From Caprella mutica (lineage: Eukaryota > Arthropoda > Malacostraca > Amphipoda > Caprellidae): DNA of 64,000 nt. How positions within the stretch are numbered: the first letter of the stretch is position 1; each line of letters begins with the position of its first letter. A program made the translations under genes and the position numbers. Positions 12,001-21,469 of the stretch are shown here, in pieces. Location: the NCBI GenBank assembly GCA_947561585.1, contig CANNZV010002331.1:79452-143451 (forward strand). The letters run 5' to 3'. A model generated the notes under the pieces. That model had not been told where the DNA came from. It did not search any database and saw only the letters and a program-made list of their open reading frames with translations.

Positions 12001-15000
12001 GGGTTCAATGTCTACAACCGCCATATCGCTTATTTCAAGAGGAAATTAAAAACAAGGGATTGGAAAAAGCAGTCAGAAAGGATAGTGGCTCCATAAACAA
12101 AGTCACTCTCCATACCGTTGGTGACAATTCGCATGAATGTTAAAAAGCTACTCCGTGAATGCAGTCACTTACCAAGGAATGTGACGAAAAGGGTCACCAG
12201 CACTGGTGGTGTCATTACGGATGGAAGAAAAAAATGAAGAGGTGATAGTAAATGAAGCCTACGTGCCTACCTAACACAAAATCTAAGACCTCGTAGTTGG
12301 AGAGCATAACCCTAGCGCTATCCTCTGAAACTGCAAGTAGCGTTAAAAAAATGAAAAACATGGTATAATGAAAAAAAAATACAATACAGTATCCTAATTA
12401 TATCAGTTCGTTATAATTGGGTATTGATATAATTGGGAAACTGATATAAAAGGATATTGTATTGCATTTTTTTTTCATTGGTGCCATGTTTTTAATTGTT
12501 CAAACGCTACTTGCAGTTTCAGAGGATAGCGCCTAGGGTTATGCTCACGACAGACAGTTTCAGGATAGAGCACCTGCATGGGGGTGCTTTAGAAATATAT
12601 TGCATATCTTATAGTAAACACTGAATTGCATTACTTTTATATTATTCTGACATCTAGAAGAATTATGTGAAGTTGTAATTTGAATTGAAATAATCATCGA
12701 ATATCGATCTTCATACCTACCAATGTTCAATACTTCTTTACAAAAAATAATTAAAAAAAAACAATGCAACTTGTAAGAAGTTGGCATTTGATTAATTTTC
12801 TTTTAACTGACCTATTTTGAATTCCATTCACTCACTAAATCTCCATATGATTTATATCTAACATAACTACGTAAACCATGCAAGAGTAAAAAAAAACAAT
12901 GTTTCCTGTTCAACAATAAATAAAAAAAATTCTCTCTAAAATTATCAAAATAATAATCAAAAGAGGAAACTATGTAGAGGAAACATACCCAACAAACATA
13001 CCCAATGAATTTACAACCAATAAATGAATATATTTATTGATATACCTTCATAACTACATTATCACTTAACATGAATAACAAAGATAGCAACTGAAATTCT
13101 ACTGTTAACTTATAGTGTAACGGTATGAATGAAATGCAATGAATAAACATTATTATAGTGTAACGGTATGAATAAACATTATTATAGTGTAACGGTATGG
13201 ATGAAATGCAATGAATAAACATTATTATAGTGTAACGGTATGAATAAACATTATTATAGTGTAACGGTATGAATGAAATGCAATGAATAAACATTATTAT
13301 AGTGTAACGGTATGAATAAACATTATTATAGTGTAACGGTATGAATGAAATGCAATGAATAAACATTATTATAGTGTAACGGTATGAATGAAATGCGATG
13401 AATAAACATTATTATAGTGTAACGGTATGAATGAAATGCAATGAATAAACATTATTATAGTGTAACGGTATGAATAACATTATTATAGTGTAACGGTATG
13501 AATGAAATGCAATGAATAAACATTATTATAGTGTAACGGTATGAATGAAATGCGATGAATAAACATTATTATAGTGTAACGGTATGAATGAAATGCAATG
13601 AATAAACATTATTATAGTGTAACGGTATGAATAAACATTATTATAGTGTAACGGTATGAATGAAATGCGATGAATAAACATTATTATAGTGTAACGATAT
13701 GAATAAACATTATTATAGTGTAACGGTATGAATGAAATGCGATGAATAAACATTATTATAGTGTAACGATATGAATAAACATTATTATAGTGTAACGGTA
13801 TGAATGAAATGCGATGAATAAACATTATTATAGTGTAACGGTATGAATGAAATGCAATGAATAAACATTATTATAGTGTAACGGTATGAATGAAATGCGA
13901 TGAATATACATTATTATAGTGTAACGGTATGAATGAAATGCGATGAATAAACATTATTATAGTGTAACGGTATGAATGAAATGCAATGAATAAACATTAT
14001 TATAGTGTAACGGTATGAACGAAATGCGATGTACAGGGTGGGGCGTAAGTTTGGAAGCAAATGAAAGTGCATATTATAATCCAACGAAAAATATATTTAA
14101 TAATTTACAGTTATGTATTATTACATAAGGGTTTTAAGAATTCAAAAATCATAAATTTATTCAAAATGTCCCCCCTTGTTTTTAATAACAGCCTCAAATC
14201 TCCTTCGAACTCCTCCTACTGCGGAACGCAACTGTTCTTGTGAAATTTCCTTCCAAGATCTCTGGAGCGAACGCTTTAAATCATCCACACTGCGATGGAA
14301 TTTACCACAGGCCTTTGATTCAAGAATGGACCATACCGAAAAGTTCATAGGATTAACATCTGGGGAGCAGGGAGGCCACATTTCTTTGGACCAAAACCGT
14401 GGAAGATGGTCATGGCACCAGTTTTGAGTGACATTTGCAGTATGTGAAGTCGCGCCGTCTTGCTGAAATGTCCATAGAGTGTCATTACCGAAGTGATCCT
14501 TAGCCGACTCCAACATTGGCGTCAAATTATTCTCAATATAACATTTAGCATTGATTTTGGTGCCTTGTTCCACAAAAATTAAGGGAGATATCCAAGTTTC
14601 TAAAAGGGCGGCCCAGACCATTACTGAAGCAGGTTTCATGGTTCTGTGGACAGTTTTTTGGTTGTATGGGATGTCTTTTGCACTTTTACCAATTATTCTG
14701 TCATTCCTCCGGTTGTGAGCCATTTCCACTGTGAAAATATTTTCATCAGACCAAACAATATCACCAGCCGTGCCAGACTTCAATTCTCAGAAGTGCTTTG
14801 CTTCTCTCCAATCTCTTTTTCTTTACAGCTTCTGACAGAGTCTCTCTCTTTTGGAGGGTGAAAGAGGACATCTTTAGGTCTTCTTTGACAACTCTTCTCA
14901 TTGTTCTGGGACTCACATTAGCTGTTTTGGCTAACAATCGTATTGACCTTTTCGGGTTCCTCCTGATCTTCTCTCAGGCACATTTTATCAGTTGTTTGGT

Positions 15001-18000
15001 GCGTTGTGAGCGTGGTCTACCACTTCTTGGACGATCAGTCAAGTCTCCTCTCTCATTAAAACGCTTCACACACTTCCAAACAGTCGATCTCGCTATTGAG
15101 AGAGTCTTTGAAATGACGGAATCTGACTTCCCGGCACGGTGTAGAGCAATAATGGCTTCTCTTTTGTCTGACATTTTTGAATTGACTAAATTTTTGTAAA
15201 AAATAACACTGCCACGTCATAATGTAGTGTCTCTACTATAGTTCAAACCCTATCAACTACTTAGGAACTTTTTTTAAGAATTATATTAATGTTTGAAAAA
15301 TTGCTTCCAAACTTACGCCCCACCCTAAACATTATTATAGAGTAACGGTATGAATGAAATGCGATGTATAAACATTATTATAGTGTAACGGTATGAATGA
15401 AATGCGATGTATAAACATTATTATAGTGTAACGGTATGAATGAACATTATTATAGTGTAACGGTATGAACGAAATGCGATGTATAAACATTATTATAGTG
15501 TAACGGTATGAATGAAATGCGATGTATAAACATTATTATAGTGTAACGGTATGAATGAAATGCGATGTATAAACATTATTATAGTGTAACGGTATGAATG
15601 AAATGCGATGTATAAACATTATTATAGTGTAACGGTATGAATGAAATGCGATGTATAAACATTATTATAGTGTAATGGTATGAATGAAATGCGATGTATA
15701 AACATTATTATAGTGTAACGGTATGAATGAAATGCGATGTATAAACATTATTATAGTGTAACGGTATGAATGAAATGCGATGTATAAACATTATTATAGT
15801 GTAACGGTATGAATGAAATGCGATGTATAAACATTATTATAGTGTAATGGTATGAATGAAATGCGATGTATAAACATTATTATAGTGTAACGGTATGAAT
15901 GAAATGCGATGTATAAACATTATTATAGTGTAACGGTATGAATGAAATGCGATGTATAAACATTATTATAGTGTAATGGTATGAATGAAATGCGATGTAT
16001 AAACATTATTATAGTGTAATGGTATGATTGAAATGCGATGTATAAACATTATTATAGTGTATCGGTATGATTGAAATGCGATGTATAAACATTATTATAG
16101 TGTAACGGTATGAATGAAATGCGATGTATAAACATTATTATAGTGTAATTGTATGAATGAAATGCGATGTATAAACATTATTATAGAGTAACGGTTTATT
16201 AATATTATTATAGTGTAAGCGTATGAATATTTTTACTATATTGCTGAGTTTCACCTCTCTATAATCTCACTAGTCTCCTCCAGTGCTTGGAACAAGCCAG
16301 CCCCAATGACTAGGTACACCAGCAACAGCAGAGCTAGCAAGAAGAACCTGACATGGGAGAAAGAATTAAAAATATATAGTGTGACTAAGGAATTAATGGA
16401 CAGTCTCACAATTTCAATTGTACAAGAAAAAGGATATACTTTAACATTTTAACTGATTATTTTAGTTGGTATCCATGATACCTGGGGGGTAACATGGATA
16501 CCAACTGAGTAACCAGTTCTTATAGGATCGAAAATGTGAAAGTATCCGTTAATTCGTAACTTATTTAAAATAATAAAATTGTATAGCAGTATTTAATATA
16601 TAAGAATATTTCATAAAGAAATTAGATTAGTGAATAGGGTAAGTACTATTTAATTTGAAAAGGGAGTATAATTTTGTTATGCTTTGATATTTTCCGATCA
16701 GTACCGTTATCTATACTGACTTAGCATAGATATTTAAAATATATAATTAAAATTTGGTTTTAAATTAATACTTTTATAAGCTAGGCATTAAGTTAATATA
16801 TAGTCAATTTTATCCTTTTTTTACATTAAGGACAATAACCGTTGACTAAAAAAAAAAAGTTAATTTTCTTTTCAAGGTAATTGACTATATTAATTCCATT
16901 ATTAGTCATCAATAATTGATCAGAGAGATGCGCACAATACATATGTTTTATTCTGTTTGCTTATAATTAAAGTATAAAATTTGTAACAAAAATCTTCTCG
17001 AAGATTTTAGAACAATTTGCTACTTAACATTTTTATTTAGAGAATAATGAAATTTTCTGAAAATAAGACAAATATCGCAGGCAAATTTTTTTTCATTAAA
17101 TTATAAGTTATGTAAACAGAGTTGGGCAAATAAAATACATATAATTTAAAATATATTTTTTGATATGTAAAACAATAGTTACATAGCTATTTATTATTTT
17201 ATTCAAATGAGTTTACAATGCCTTCTCTATGATCACTTTTTGAAGTTGACATCAGGAAGTTACACTGTTGAAGACCATGTCTGAAATTTTCTGTTTCTCT
17301 TCACCACATCACAATGAGTATTGCAGCCATTTCCTCTCGATTCCACCTCTTCAATTCTTCCAAATTCTGTGGCCGACTTTTGAACACTTTCACCTTTAGA
17401 TATCTCCACAGGAAAAAGTTGCAAATGCTCAAGTCCGGTTACCGAGGGGGACACTCGACATCAACCCAACGAGAGATGAACCGTACCGGGAATATCTAAT
17501 GCAACTTGACCATTGCAACGTTCGCAACGAGGGCTGGGGCTCCATCTTGTTTGAACCAAATGTCTACCAGATTTGTTTCTTCACTTAATTATTCCAATTG
17601 CGGTTGAAGAAAGTCTTTCAACATCACAAGATAACTTTGGGAGTTGACGGTAACCGATCTTCCATTTTCCTAGAAGAAATAAGGTCCAATTACTCCACAT
17701 TTGGAAACTGCACATTAAACAGTTGATGTCGAGTCACTGGATTTGAACATTTGCAACCTTTTCCTGTGGGGATATCTGGAGGAGAAAGTGTTCAAAAGTT
17801 GGCTACAAAATTTGGAAGAATTGAAGATGCGGATTCGGTAGGAAATGGCTGCAATACTCATTGTGACGTGGTGAAGAGAAACAGAAAACTTCAGACATGG
17901 TCTTCAACAGTGTATTGATACCGATGGCCACCATCTTCCTGATGTCCTCTTCAAAGAGTGATAACACAAACGGCATTGTATACTGATTTGAAGAAAACAA

Positions 18001-21000
18001 TAAATAATTATGCAAGTACTGTTTTACTTATCAACAAAAATTCTAAACTAGGGCATTTTTTTGCCCAAGCCTGTAGCAAAAAATTGAATAATGTATATTG
18101 AGCGTTTCATTTCAAATTAGATGATATATAAGCATTCACGTTCTGCATATTGTATCATGGGCGCTATATGAGCTAAGATGTCATACTGCACTTGTGATGT
18201 GCATTTGAAGAGATGCGAACAAACGTGATGCGCCTAAACAGATTTCAGTATAGCTCCTCAATAATGAAATCCTCTATAGTGAACAAATTTTCTTTAGTCT
18301 GTCATGAATGGCCATCAGTTCTCTAAAAGTGATGGCTATTTATGGCAGACTAAATGGTGTTTGTTCACTATATAGACTCACCTCTTACTTCCTTACTCAG
18401 GACACTACATTCACTATACAGAATTTCTTAATAAAAGAGTTCTACAGTTTCCCATTTGTTATTCTAACCGAATGAATCTCGCTTCAATGCAAGTGACGCA
18501 GAGACGATAACATTAACGGATATGCGCAACAATTGTGTAAGTGTCAAGCTCTGTATTATTAAATATAATTGAGACAGAATTTAGATCCCCAAGCTATAAC
18601 GTAATTATAGGTGTTCTTATGGTTTTATGACATGATTTAGAAATAAATCCCTGAACACGAAATGATTAACAGTAGTAATTATCGAAAGAAATAATCAATA
18701 GAATTATTGTTGTTTAAGTCAACAGATTAATTGGTCAAATAATGTATTTCTTTTTACTGTACCTTGCATTATCTTCCTTCAATATGAAGCACTTCTTATC
18801 TGAATTGTCTGATGAGAATTTGTTAGGGGCAGAATGTCTTCTTCTGCATGGAAAGCACGGAAGAGAAAGCTTTTTCGTTTGCAAACCTGAGTCCGACTGC
18901 CTCTTATGTGAGTCTGGCCTGCTACATCCTGTTGGGGAAATTAAAGCAATGAATGAATAAACACAAAGGAAAACCGACATTTTTGCCAAACTGCTTATTA
19001 TCTTTCACAAGCACTTTGAACCAAGTGCATTGATATACTAAAGTGATATTTTTTCAGTAACGCATCGGCATACATCTGTTTGTCGTTGCTAATTGATGCA
19101 AGTGCTTCCATAACAAATATTATAATAATTAAGCTACAACGAAACTAAAAGATTTCTGAAGTTGCACAAGCATTGGATTTAGCTCTCGTCTGAATCGTAT
19201 TACATGTACATCGAAACTTACATTAAATTTTGTAGACAATAGAAATTTGACCAAGAGTAGAGCCAAACTTATCATTCTTCAACTATTTAGAGCTGTATTC
19301 ATTCTTCCATTTGGAGAAATTGAGATATTGTCATCAAAATAAACAGGATCAGCACTAGCAGTCGTGTCAACCATAATTAAGTTATGAAATTCCACCTACA
19401 ATCTCTCAGATCAAAAATTTAGGCTATATGATGATGTTCTAACAAAAGGTCCTGCATGATAATAACATAATAATTCGGTTAATTATATATTTTAACATCA
19501 GTGTCCAAGACATTGGTCAATAACAATGAACGTTATCTTGGACCTGAGTCTCACATGATAAATCTAATTTAATTTGGCAGGTAAAATTCTATTTAGGTAA
19601 AGAAAAAGAGTTCTAATTATCATTGAACTATTACTATTTCATTAAGCATAGGCATAAAGAAGTACCTTTAGATGACATGCTGTATTTCTCAGAAGCTTCA
19701 CTGTGATTGGAGGAGATTGCACTCCTGTGATTGGGCGAAGATACCATGCTACCATTGGTAGAAGAAACTTCTTCAACGGTCAAAACAGGCGGAACTATTA
19801 AAGGTTCCACTTTTCGATGAATTCCATTGGAGAAAGAGCTTCTACTATTGGAATTAATAGCTACTTGTTCCTCTACTTCATCTAATTTAGATTTTTCTTC
19901 TTTGTCATTTAGAAGAGAAGAGCTGAGCATACGACCAGATTCTAACCGCAACCTTCTTTCGTTCTGTTCGCCATCTTTGCCTGTCACTACAGGCTTCTCT
20001 GAGTCTGTGGTATTTATAGAAATATTAAAAGATGTTGGCGATATGACGGTCGATGTCTTCCCAATATTCAGAATTTCTTTATCGGAAGAAATAATTGTTG
20101 AATAATACGTTATTGTTGATTGGTTTATAGGATCTCCTTATAAAGTTAGCGAAATGAAGTCTGTCAATCTTTCAATAACTGCCAGAGTCGAATATCAAAT
20201 GCACTTAGTAGCATCTCACGTAATTTTTATAAAAATTACAACAATATGGAGCTAAGAATTGAATCTTCTGCAAACGACATTGAAATTTTTTTTAAGAAAA
20301 TGCATACATGTTATTTTAATCATAGTATTAATATGTATATTAATCATTATAGTAAAGGTCAGGTTGAGTTATTTATAAATTAGCTTTTTGGTGCTTAAGC
20401 GATCAATAAACAGACGTATTATCGATTTCAGAGCTCAATATATTGAAAGAAGGAGTTCAGTTTGTCTTTTATTTACGGACAAATGTTGGAACCTGTTTCA
20501 AAATGTGTACTAGTTTGAAAAACACCTATCGACTTACTCATTAGAATATAAATGAATGGTTTTTATATATTATCTTCTAATAGATTTTTTTAAGTACTCT
20601 TATTTGATTATCAGAATTTATAATCTCAATAAAGTAAACGTTCACTATCCGCGACACTGTCCATGAGAACCTATAGAGAGTAAATAATGTAATTGTTTAA
20701 CAATGACCTTGATATTCGACCTACATTTCTTTGAAGTGTTGAAATGTACATAACATAGTTTAGAAAAGCAACTAGCCATATCATCGTAGTGCAAATGTTA
20801 TTGAATATATACCAATGATAACAAAAGAGCCAGTCGAAATTCTGCTATATCTCATCACAAATTCTCCTTGAATCTTTTATTGTCTCATATTTCCAAGTAT
20901 TGTTCATTTTAGAGCACACATTGTCAAACAAAGATGAATTTCAAGGAGTTTTATGTACTGGAAGCGCTGGAGCTGATGACTGACCTTATCAACGGCCTCA

Positions 21001-21469
21001 AGCGCACTACTTCATCTCCCGGTCAGTGCTACACATTTCGTGACATTCAGAGCCTTTAATAGGGCTTAGAATGAAGCATCCATCACCTGTCTAAATTAAA
21101 ACCAATCAGCAGCATCTGTCTGTTCATTATAAGGTCACTTCTGCAAATTTAACTTAGTATTAGAACATAATCAAAATACCTTGGGAACAAGTAGCTATGC
21201 CTATTTATGTACATAGATGTTGCATAAGTATATATAGATGTTACGTAAGTACATATTTGTTGAATAATTACAAAACCTTATTTATTCTTGTTACTACTGT
21301 TTCAAATATTTCTACTATTGCAGTATGAATATTGTTCAAGATCATGTGATGAATATTCATGAGTTATATGAGTAACTTAAATTCAATTCTGCAAGCCTTG
21401 GCAACGTAGATTTGACCTACCTGTGGAAGTGGATGGTTTCTGTCGCATTTCTTTGGTGACCATTGGCAT
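2934..21469 (-). CDS. Two-pore-domain K+ channel, THIK (KCNK12/13)-like, 14 coding exons
   Basis: Background (leak) potassium channel of the plasma membrane, working as a dimer of subunits with two pore loops each. Exons in order: 21469-21421, 20136-19666, 18928-18763, 16347-16255, 11598-11497, 9547-9450, 9370-9232, 9156-9025, 7071-7005, 6862-6735, 6168-6066, 5480-5410, 5121-4968, 3098-2934. All junctions are AG/GT and all phases agree, giving about 645 codons. Visible parts: Ser/Thr-rich N-terminus (1-228), TM1 (about 229-250), extracellular cap with NGNCSW and NAS sequons, filter 1 TIGYG (324-328), TM2 with CSSGILFFNLFLER, a basic loop ending WKPSVY, TM3 (about 418-437), filter 2 TIGFGD (458-463), TM4 with CIYSLFNVISI, and a cytosolic tail. 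DNAR before TM1, the TM2 and TM4 motifs and WKPSVY are THIK hallmarks. The first exon and the ATG at 21469 are the least certain. Introns are full of transposons and satellite. Confidence 0.9.
3501..4804. mobile_element. Decayed pogo-like DNA transposon in the last K2P intron
   Basis: Near-perfect inverted ends share GGAGGATGGTCATCAATGG (3502-3520 and the complement at 4783-4802). Iterated motifs of the type ATGGTGAACAATAGGACA occur near both ends (3676-3716, 4385-4425). On the minus strand around 4200-4110 a broken reading frame contains RKRRSMIATDTPEKEKL, which resembles the C-terminal part of pogo/Tigger-type transposases. Stops and frameshifts make it non-coding. The family assignment is tentative. 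Confidence 0.55.
4968..5121 (-). CDS. K2P exon 13 (cytosolic tail)
   Basis: 51 residues including VRDSSDIQDMYGLDTER, after a TTCTTCAG acceptor. The donor is TCG/GTGAGA. The phases (2 in, 0 out) fit exons 12 and 14. Confidence 0.8.
5410..5480 (-). CDS. K2P exon 12 (cytosolic tail)
   Basis: Encodes NVGKCFSIICCQKEDDDSDS and a few more residues. The acceptor is CTCTTTCAG and the donor AG/GTGATG. Cysteine pairs followed by an acidic run suggest possible palmitoylation near the membrane (inference). Confidence 0.8.
5543..5598. repeat. Short perfect-stem hairpin GGTGGGGCCAT
   Basis: GGTGGGGCCAT and its complement flank about 34 bases, in the K2P intron between exons 11 and 12. It could be a tiny MITE relic. 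No function is apparent. Confidence 0.5.
6066..6168 (-). CDS. K2P exon 11 (TM4)
   Basis: Encodes FFNFFVLVLGCCCIYSLFNV and the following ISITIKQALNHIIR, the fourth membrane helix with the THIK-type CIYSLFNVISI motif. Acceptor TTTTTTTTTCAG, donor CGG/GTGAGT. Confidence 0.93.
6735..6862 (-). CDS. K2P exon 10 (second pore loop)
   Basis: Encodes EEWSYVDSFYFCFVSFATIG followed by FGDLV: pore helix 2 and selectivity filter TIGFG with the following Asp. WSY-D-S-YFCFV is the THIK signature. Acceptor TTTGCTTCAG, donor AG/GTACTG. Confidence 0.95.
7005..7071 (-). CDS. K2P exon 9 (TM3)
   Basis: Encodes VLVYLGLISVTVQLLAASVF plus MH, a single hydrophobic helix. Acceptor CATTTTCAG, donor CAT/GTGAGT. The phases fit exons 8 and 10. 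Confidence 0.9.
7596..7672. repeat. Iterated GGTATATTCCACC motif, five copies
   Basis: Five degenerate 15-17-bp units (CCGGTATATTCCA, CTGGTATATTCCA, TAGGTAGATTCCA, TCGGTAAGTTCCA). This is the same architecture as the iterated ends at 1984, 31390 and 31772. It is probably one end of a foldback-like element whose other end is not recognised. Confidence 0.55.
7975..8300 (+). repeat. Dispersed repeat family R1, copy 2
   Basis: Shares CGCTACTTGCAGTTTTAGAG, the GAGGTCTTAGATTTT block, the GGTGACTGCATTCAC block and the TCCTTTGTATTA block with the copy at 2395-2728. Non-coding. Confidence 0.65.
9025..9156 (-). CDS. K2P exon 8 (TM2-TM3 cytosolic loop)
   Basis: 44 residues: a Lys/Arg-rich start (LNYLRQKKMKKLKNK), a Ser-rich stretch and the conserved WKPSVY that leads into TM3. 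Acceptor TTTCAAACAG, donor AG/GTAAAG. Confidence 0.9.
9232..9370 (-). CDS. K2P exon 7 (filter 1 end and TM2)
   Basis: Completes filter 1 as GYG across the intron, then encodes GKIFCILYGLIGCSSGILFF and NLFLERIITLMAYFMK. This is the clearest THIK match in the gene. Acceptor TAATTTTCAG, donor AA/GTAAGC. Confidence 0.95.
9450..9547 (-). CDS. K2P exon 6 (pore helix 1)
   Basis: Encodes WGNASDSGLLGASRSWDYSG and SFNFVYTVVSTIG, with one N-glycosylation sequon (NAS). It splices into filter 1. Acceptor TCTCACCAG, donor G/GTAAAA. Confidence 0.93.
9548..11496. other. K2P intron 5
   Basis: Holds a mariner-type relic at 10168-10410. Otherwise AT-rich sequence with no exon recognised. Confidence 0.5.
10168..10410 (-). 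pseudogene. Tc1/mariner-type relic
   Basis: A TIR-like ACAGGGTGATCATAAGTGAA at 10167 is followed, on the minus strand near 10400-10340, by a fragment reading VRKRVHKCIEKMG. That resembles the C-terminal end of mariner transposases. No matching second end is seen. Low-confidence relic. Confidence 0.35.
11497..11598 (-). CDS. K2P exon 5 (extracellular cap helix)
   Basis: Encodes GQVAEMMNAKLSSVKLSLMN and GNCSWEQVEELLYQ. The Cys in NCSW is at the position expected for the inter-subunit cap disulfide and is also in an N-glycosylation sequon. Acceptor CCTTGATAG, donor CA/GTGAGT. Confidence 0.85.
12010..12560. repeat. Inverted pair of R1 repeats with a palindromic centre
   Basis: A minus-oriented R1 copy (12010-12350) faces a short plus-oriented one (12490-12560). 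Between them 12355-12490 is itself near-palindromic (CATGGTATAATG...CATTGGTGCCATG, with matching ATACAATACAGTATCC and GGATATTGTATTGCA). The transcript would fold into a long hairpin inside the K2P pre-mRNA intron. Confidence 0.7.
13100..14033. repeat. 43/29-bp minisatellite, left half
   Basis: Units run ATTATTATAGTGTAACGGTA, TGAATGAAATGCRATG, AATAAAC (43 bp) and alternate in places with a 29-bp form lacking the middle GAAATGCRATG part. Pairs make a 72-bp higher-order unit that keeps frame, so both strands show spurious repetitive ORFs. It is not a gene. Confidence 0.95.
14034..15327 (-). mobile_element. Tc1/mariner-family transposon inserted in the minisatellite
   Basis: Inverted ends share AGGGTGGGGCGTAAGTTTGG followed by AAGCAA (left from 14035; complement at the right end, to 15327). 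The element splits the minisatellite into two arrays and carries one decayed transposase gene on the minus strand. The left end has a TA next to the TIR as expected; the right end has lost a base or two. It arrived after the array formed, and the two halves now differ in unit sequence. Confidence 0.92.
14160..15174 (-). pseudogene. Mariner (maT/DD37D-like) transposase, frameshifted
   Basis: Three pieces on the minus strand. From the ATG at 15174: MSDKREAIIALHRAGKSDSV and an HTH ending GRPRSQRTKQ. A middle piece in another frame then continues to about 14790. The catalytic part runs from 14783 to 14160. First Asp in WSDENIF, second in QQDGATSHT, then SPDVNPMNFSVWSILE. Spacing puts the third catalytic position 37 residues after the second Asp, which is Asp in DD37D (maT-like) elements but Asn here (NPMNF). 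Frameshifts plus the Asn make the copy inactive. The clade is inferred from spacing only. Confidence 0.88.
15328..16215. repeat. 43-bp minisatellite, right half
   Basis: About 20 nearly identical 43-bp units. Here the unit reads GCGATGTATAAAC where the left half reads GCRATGAATAAAC, and the 29-bp short units are almost absent. Single-base variants (TGTAATGG, TGATTGAAA) are themselves shared by neighbouring units, showing recent local duplication. Confidence 0.95.
16255..16347 (-). CDS. K2P exon 4 (TM1)
   Basis: Encodes FFLLALLLLVYLVIGAGLFQ then ALEETSEIIE: first membrane helix and start of the cap. Acceptor CCCATGTCAG, donor AG/GTGAAA. Confidence 0.93.
17219..18015 (-). pseudogene. Mariner-like transposase relic forming an inverted repeat
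   Basis: On the minus strand 17600-17250 a broken frame contains pieces resembling QDGAPALVANVAMV and PDLSICNFFLWRYLK, the usual mariner second-Asp and catalytic-end regions. The segment 17250-17440 is repeated in inverted orientation at 17735-17915. Many stops; no intact ORF. Both arms derive from the 3' part of the transposase. Confidence 0.7.
18274..18375. repeat. 102-base near-perfect hairpin in K2P intron 3
   Basis: CTATAGTGAACAAA at one end pairs with TTTGTTCACTATATAG at the other. The inner TTTAGTCTGTCAT and TGGCCATCA stretches also pair, leaving a loop of about 12 bases. The size and stem resemble a microRNA precursor, but a minimal TA-targeting MITE is the more likely origin. Confidence 0.6.
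18763..18928 (-). CDS. K2P exon 3 (pre-TM1 cytosolic segment)
   Basis: 55 residues: GCSRPDSHKRQSDSG, a Cys/Arg-rich LPCFPCRRRHS and FILKEDNA, which completes DNAR-F across the intron exactly as in THIK channels. Acceptor TTTCCCCAACAG, donor AG/GTACAG. Confidence 0.9.
19666..20136 (-). CDS. K2P exon 2 (Ser/Thr/Glu-rich N-terminal extension)
   Basis: About 157 residues with no hydrophobic segment, rich in Ser, Thr, Asn and Glu (for example RMLSSSLLNDKEEKSKLDEV). The donor AAAG/GTACTT in phase 1 fits exon 3. The upstream boundary is the TATAAG acceptor at 20137, just after an in-frame TAA. The first in-frame ATG inside this exon is at 19930, an alternative start that would shorten the extension. 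Confidence 0.7.
20137..21420. other. K2P intron 1 (putative)
   Basis: 1.28 kb of AT-rich sequence. No repeat family or exon recognised. Confidence 0.4.
21421..21469 (-). CDS. K2P exon 1 (putative start exon)
   Basis: MPMVTKEMRQKPSTST ending in ACA G/GTAGGT, phase 1, which matches the phase needed by exon 2. The frame is open upstream for about 10 more codons (to a TGA), so the ATG could lie in a further 5' exon. Supported only by donor quality, phase and composition. Confidence 0.45.

Larger units (their letters stand above)
11599..16254. other. K2P intron 4 (4.66 kb)
   Basis: Almost entirely repetitive: an inverted-repeat structure of R1 sequences at 12010-12560, then the 43/29-bp minisatellite interrupted by a mariner. 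Intron growth here is due to repeats. Confidence 0.8.
16348..18762. other. K2P intron 3
   Basis: Holds an inverted mariner relic (17219-18015) and a 102-base hairpin (18274-18375). Nothing else is recognised in the AT-rich remainder. Confidence 0.6.

Noticed and set aside
13034..13825. Repetitive minus-strand ORFs (FIHCISFIPLHYNNVYSYRY)
   Set aside because: Open only because the 43+29-bp units sum to 72 bp, a multiple of 3; the array is AT-rich satellite in an intron.
19827..20105. 92-codon plus-strand ORF
   Set aside because: Antisense shadow of the Ser/Thr-rich K2P exon 2.
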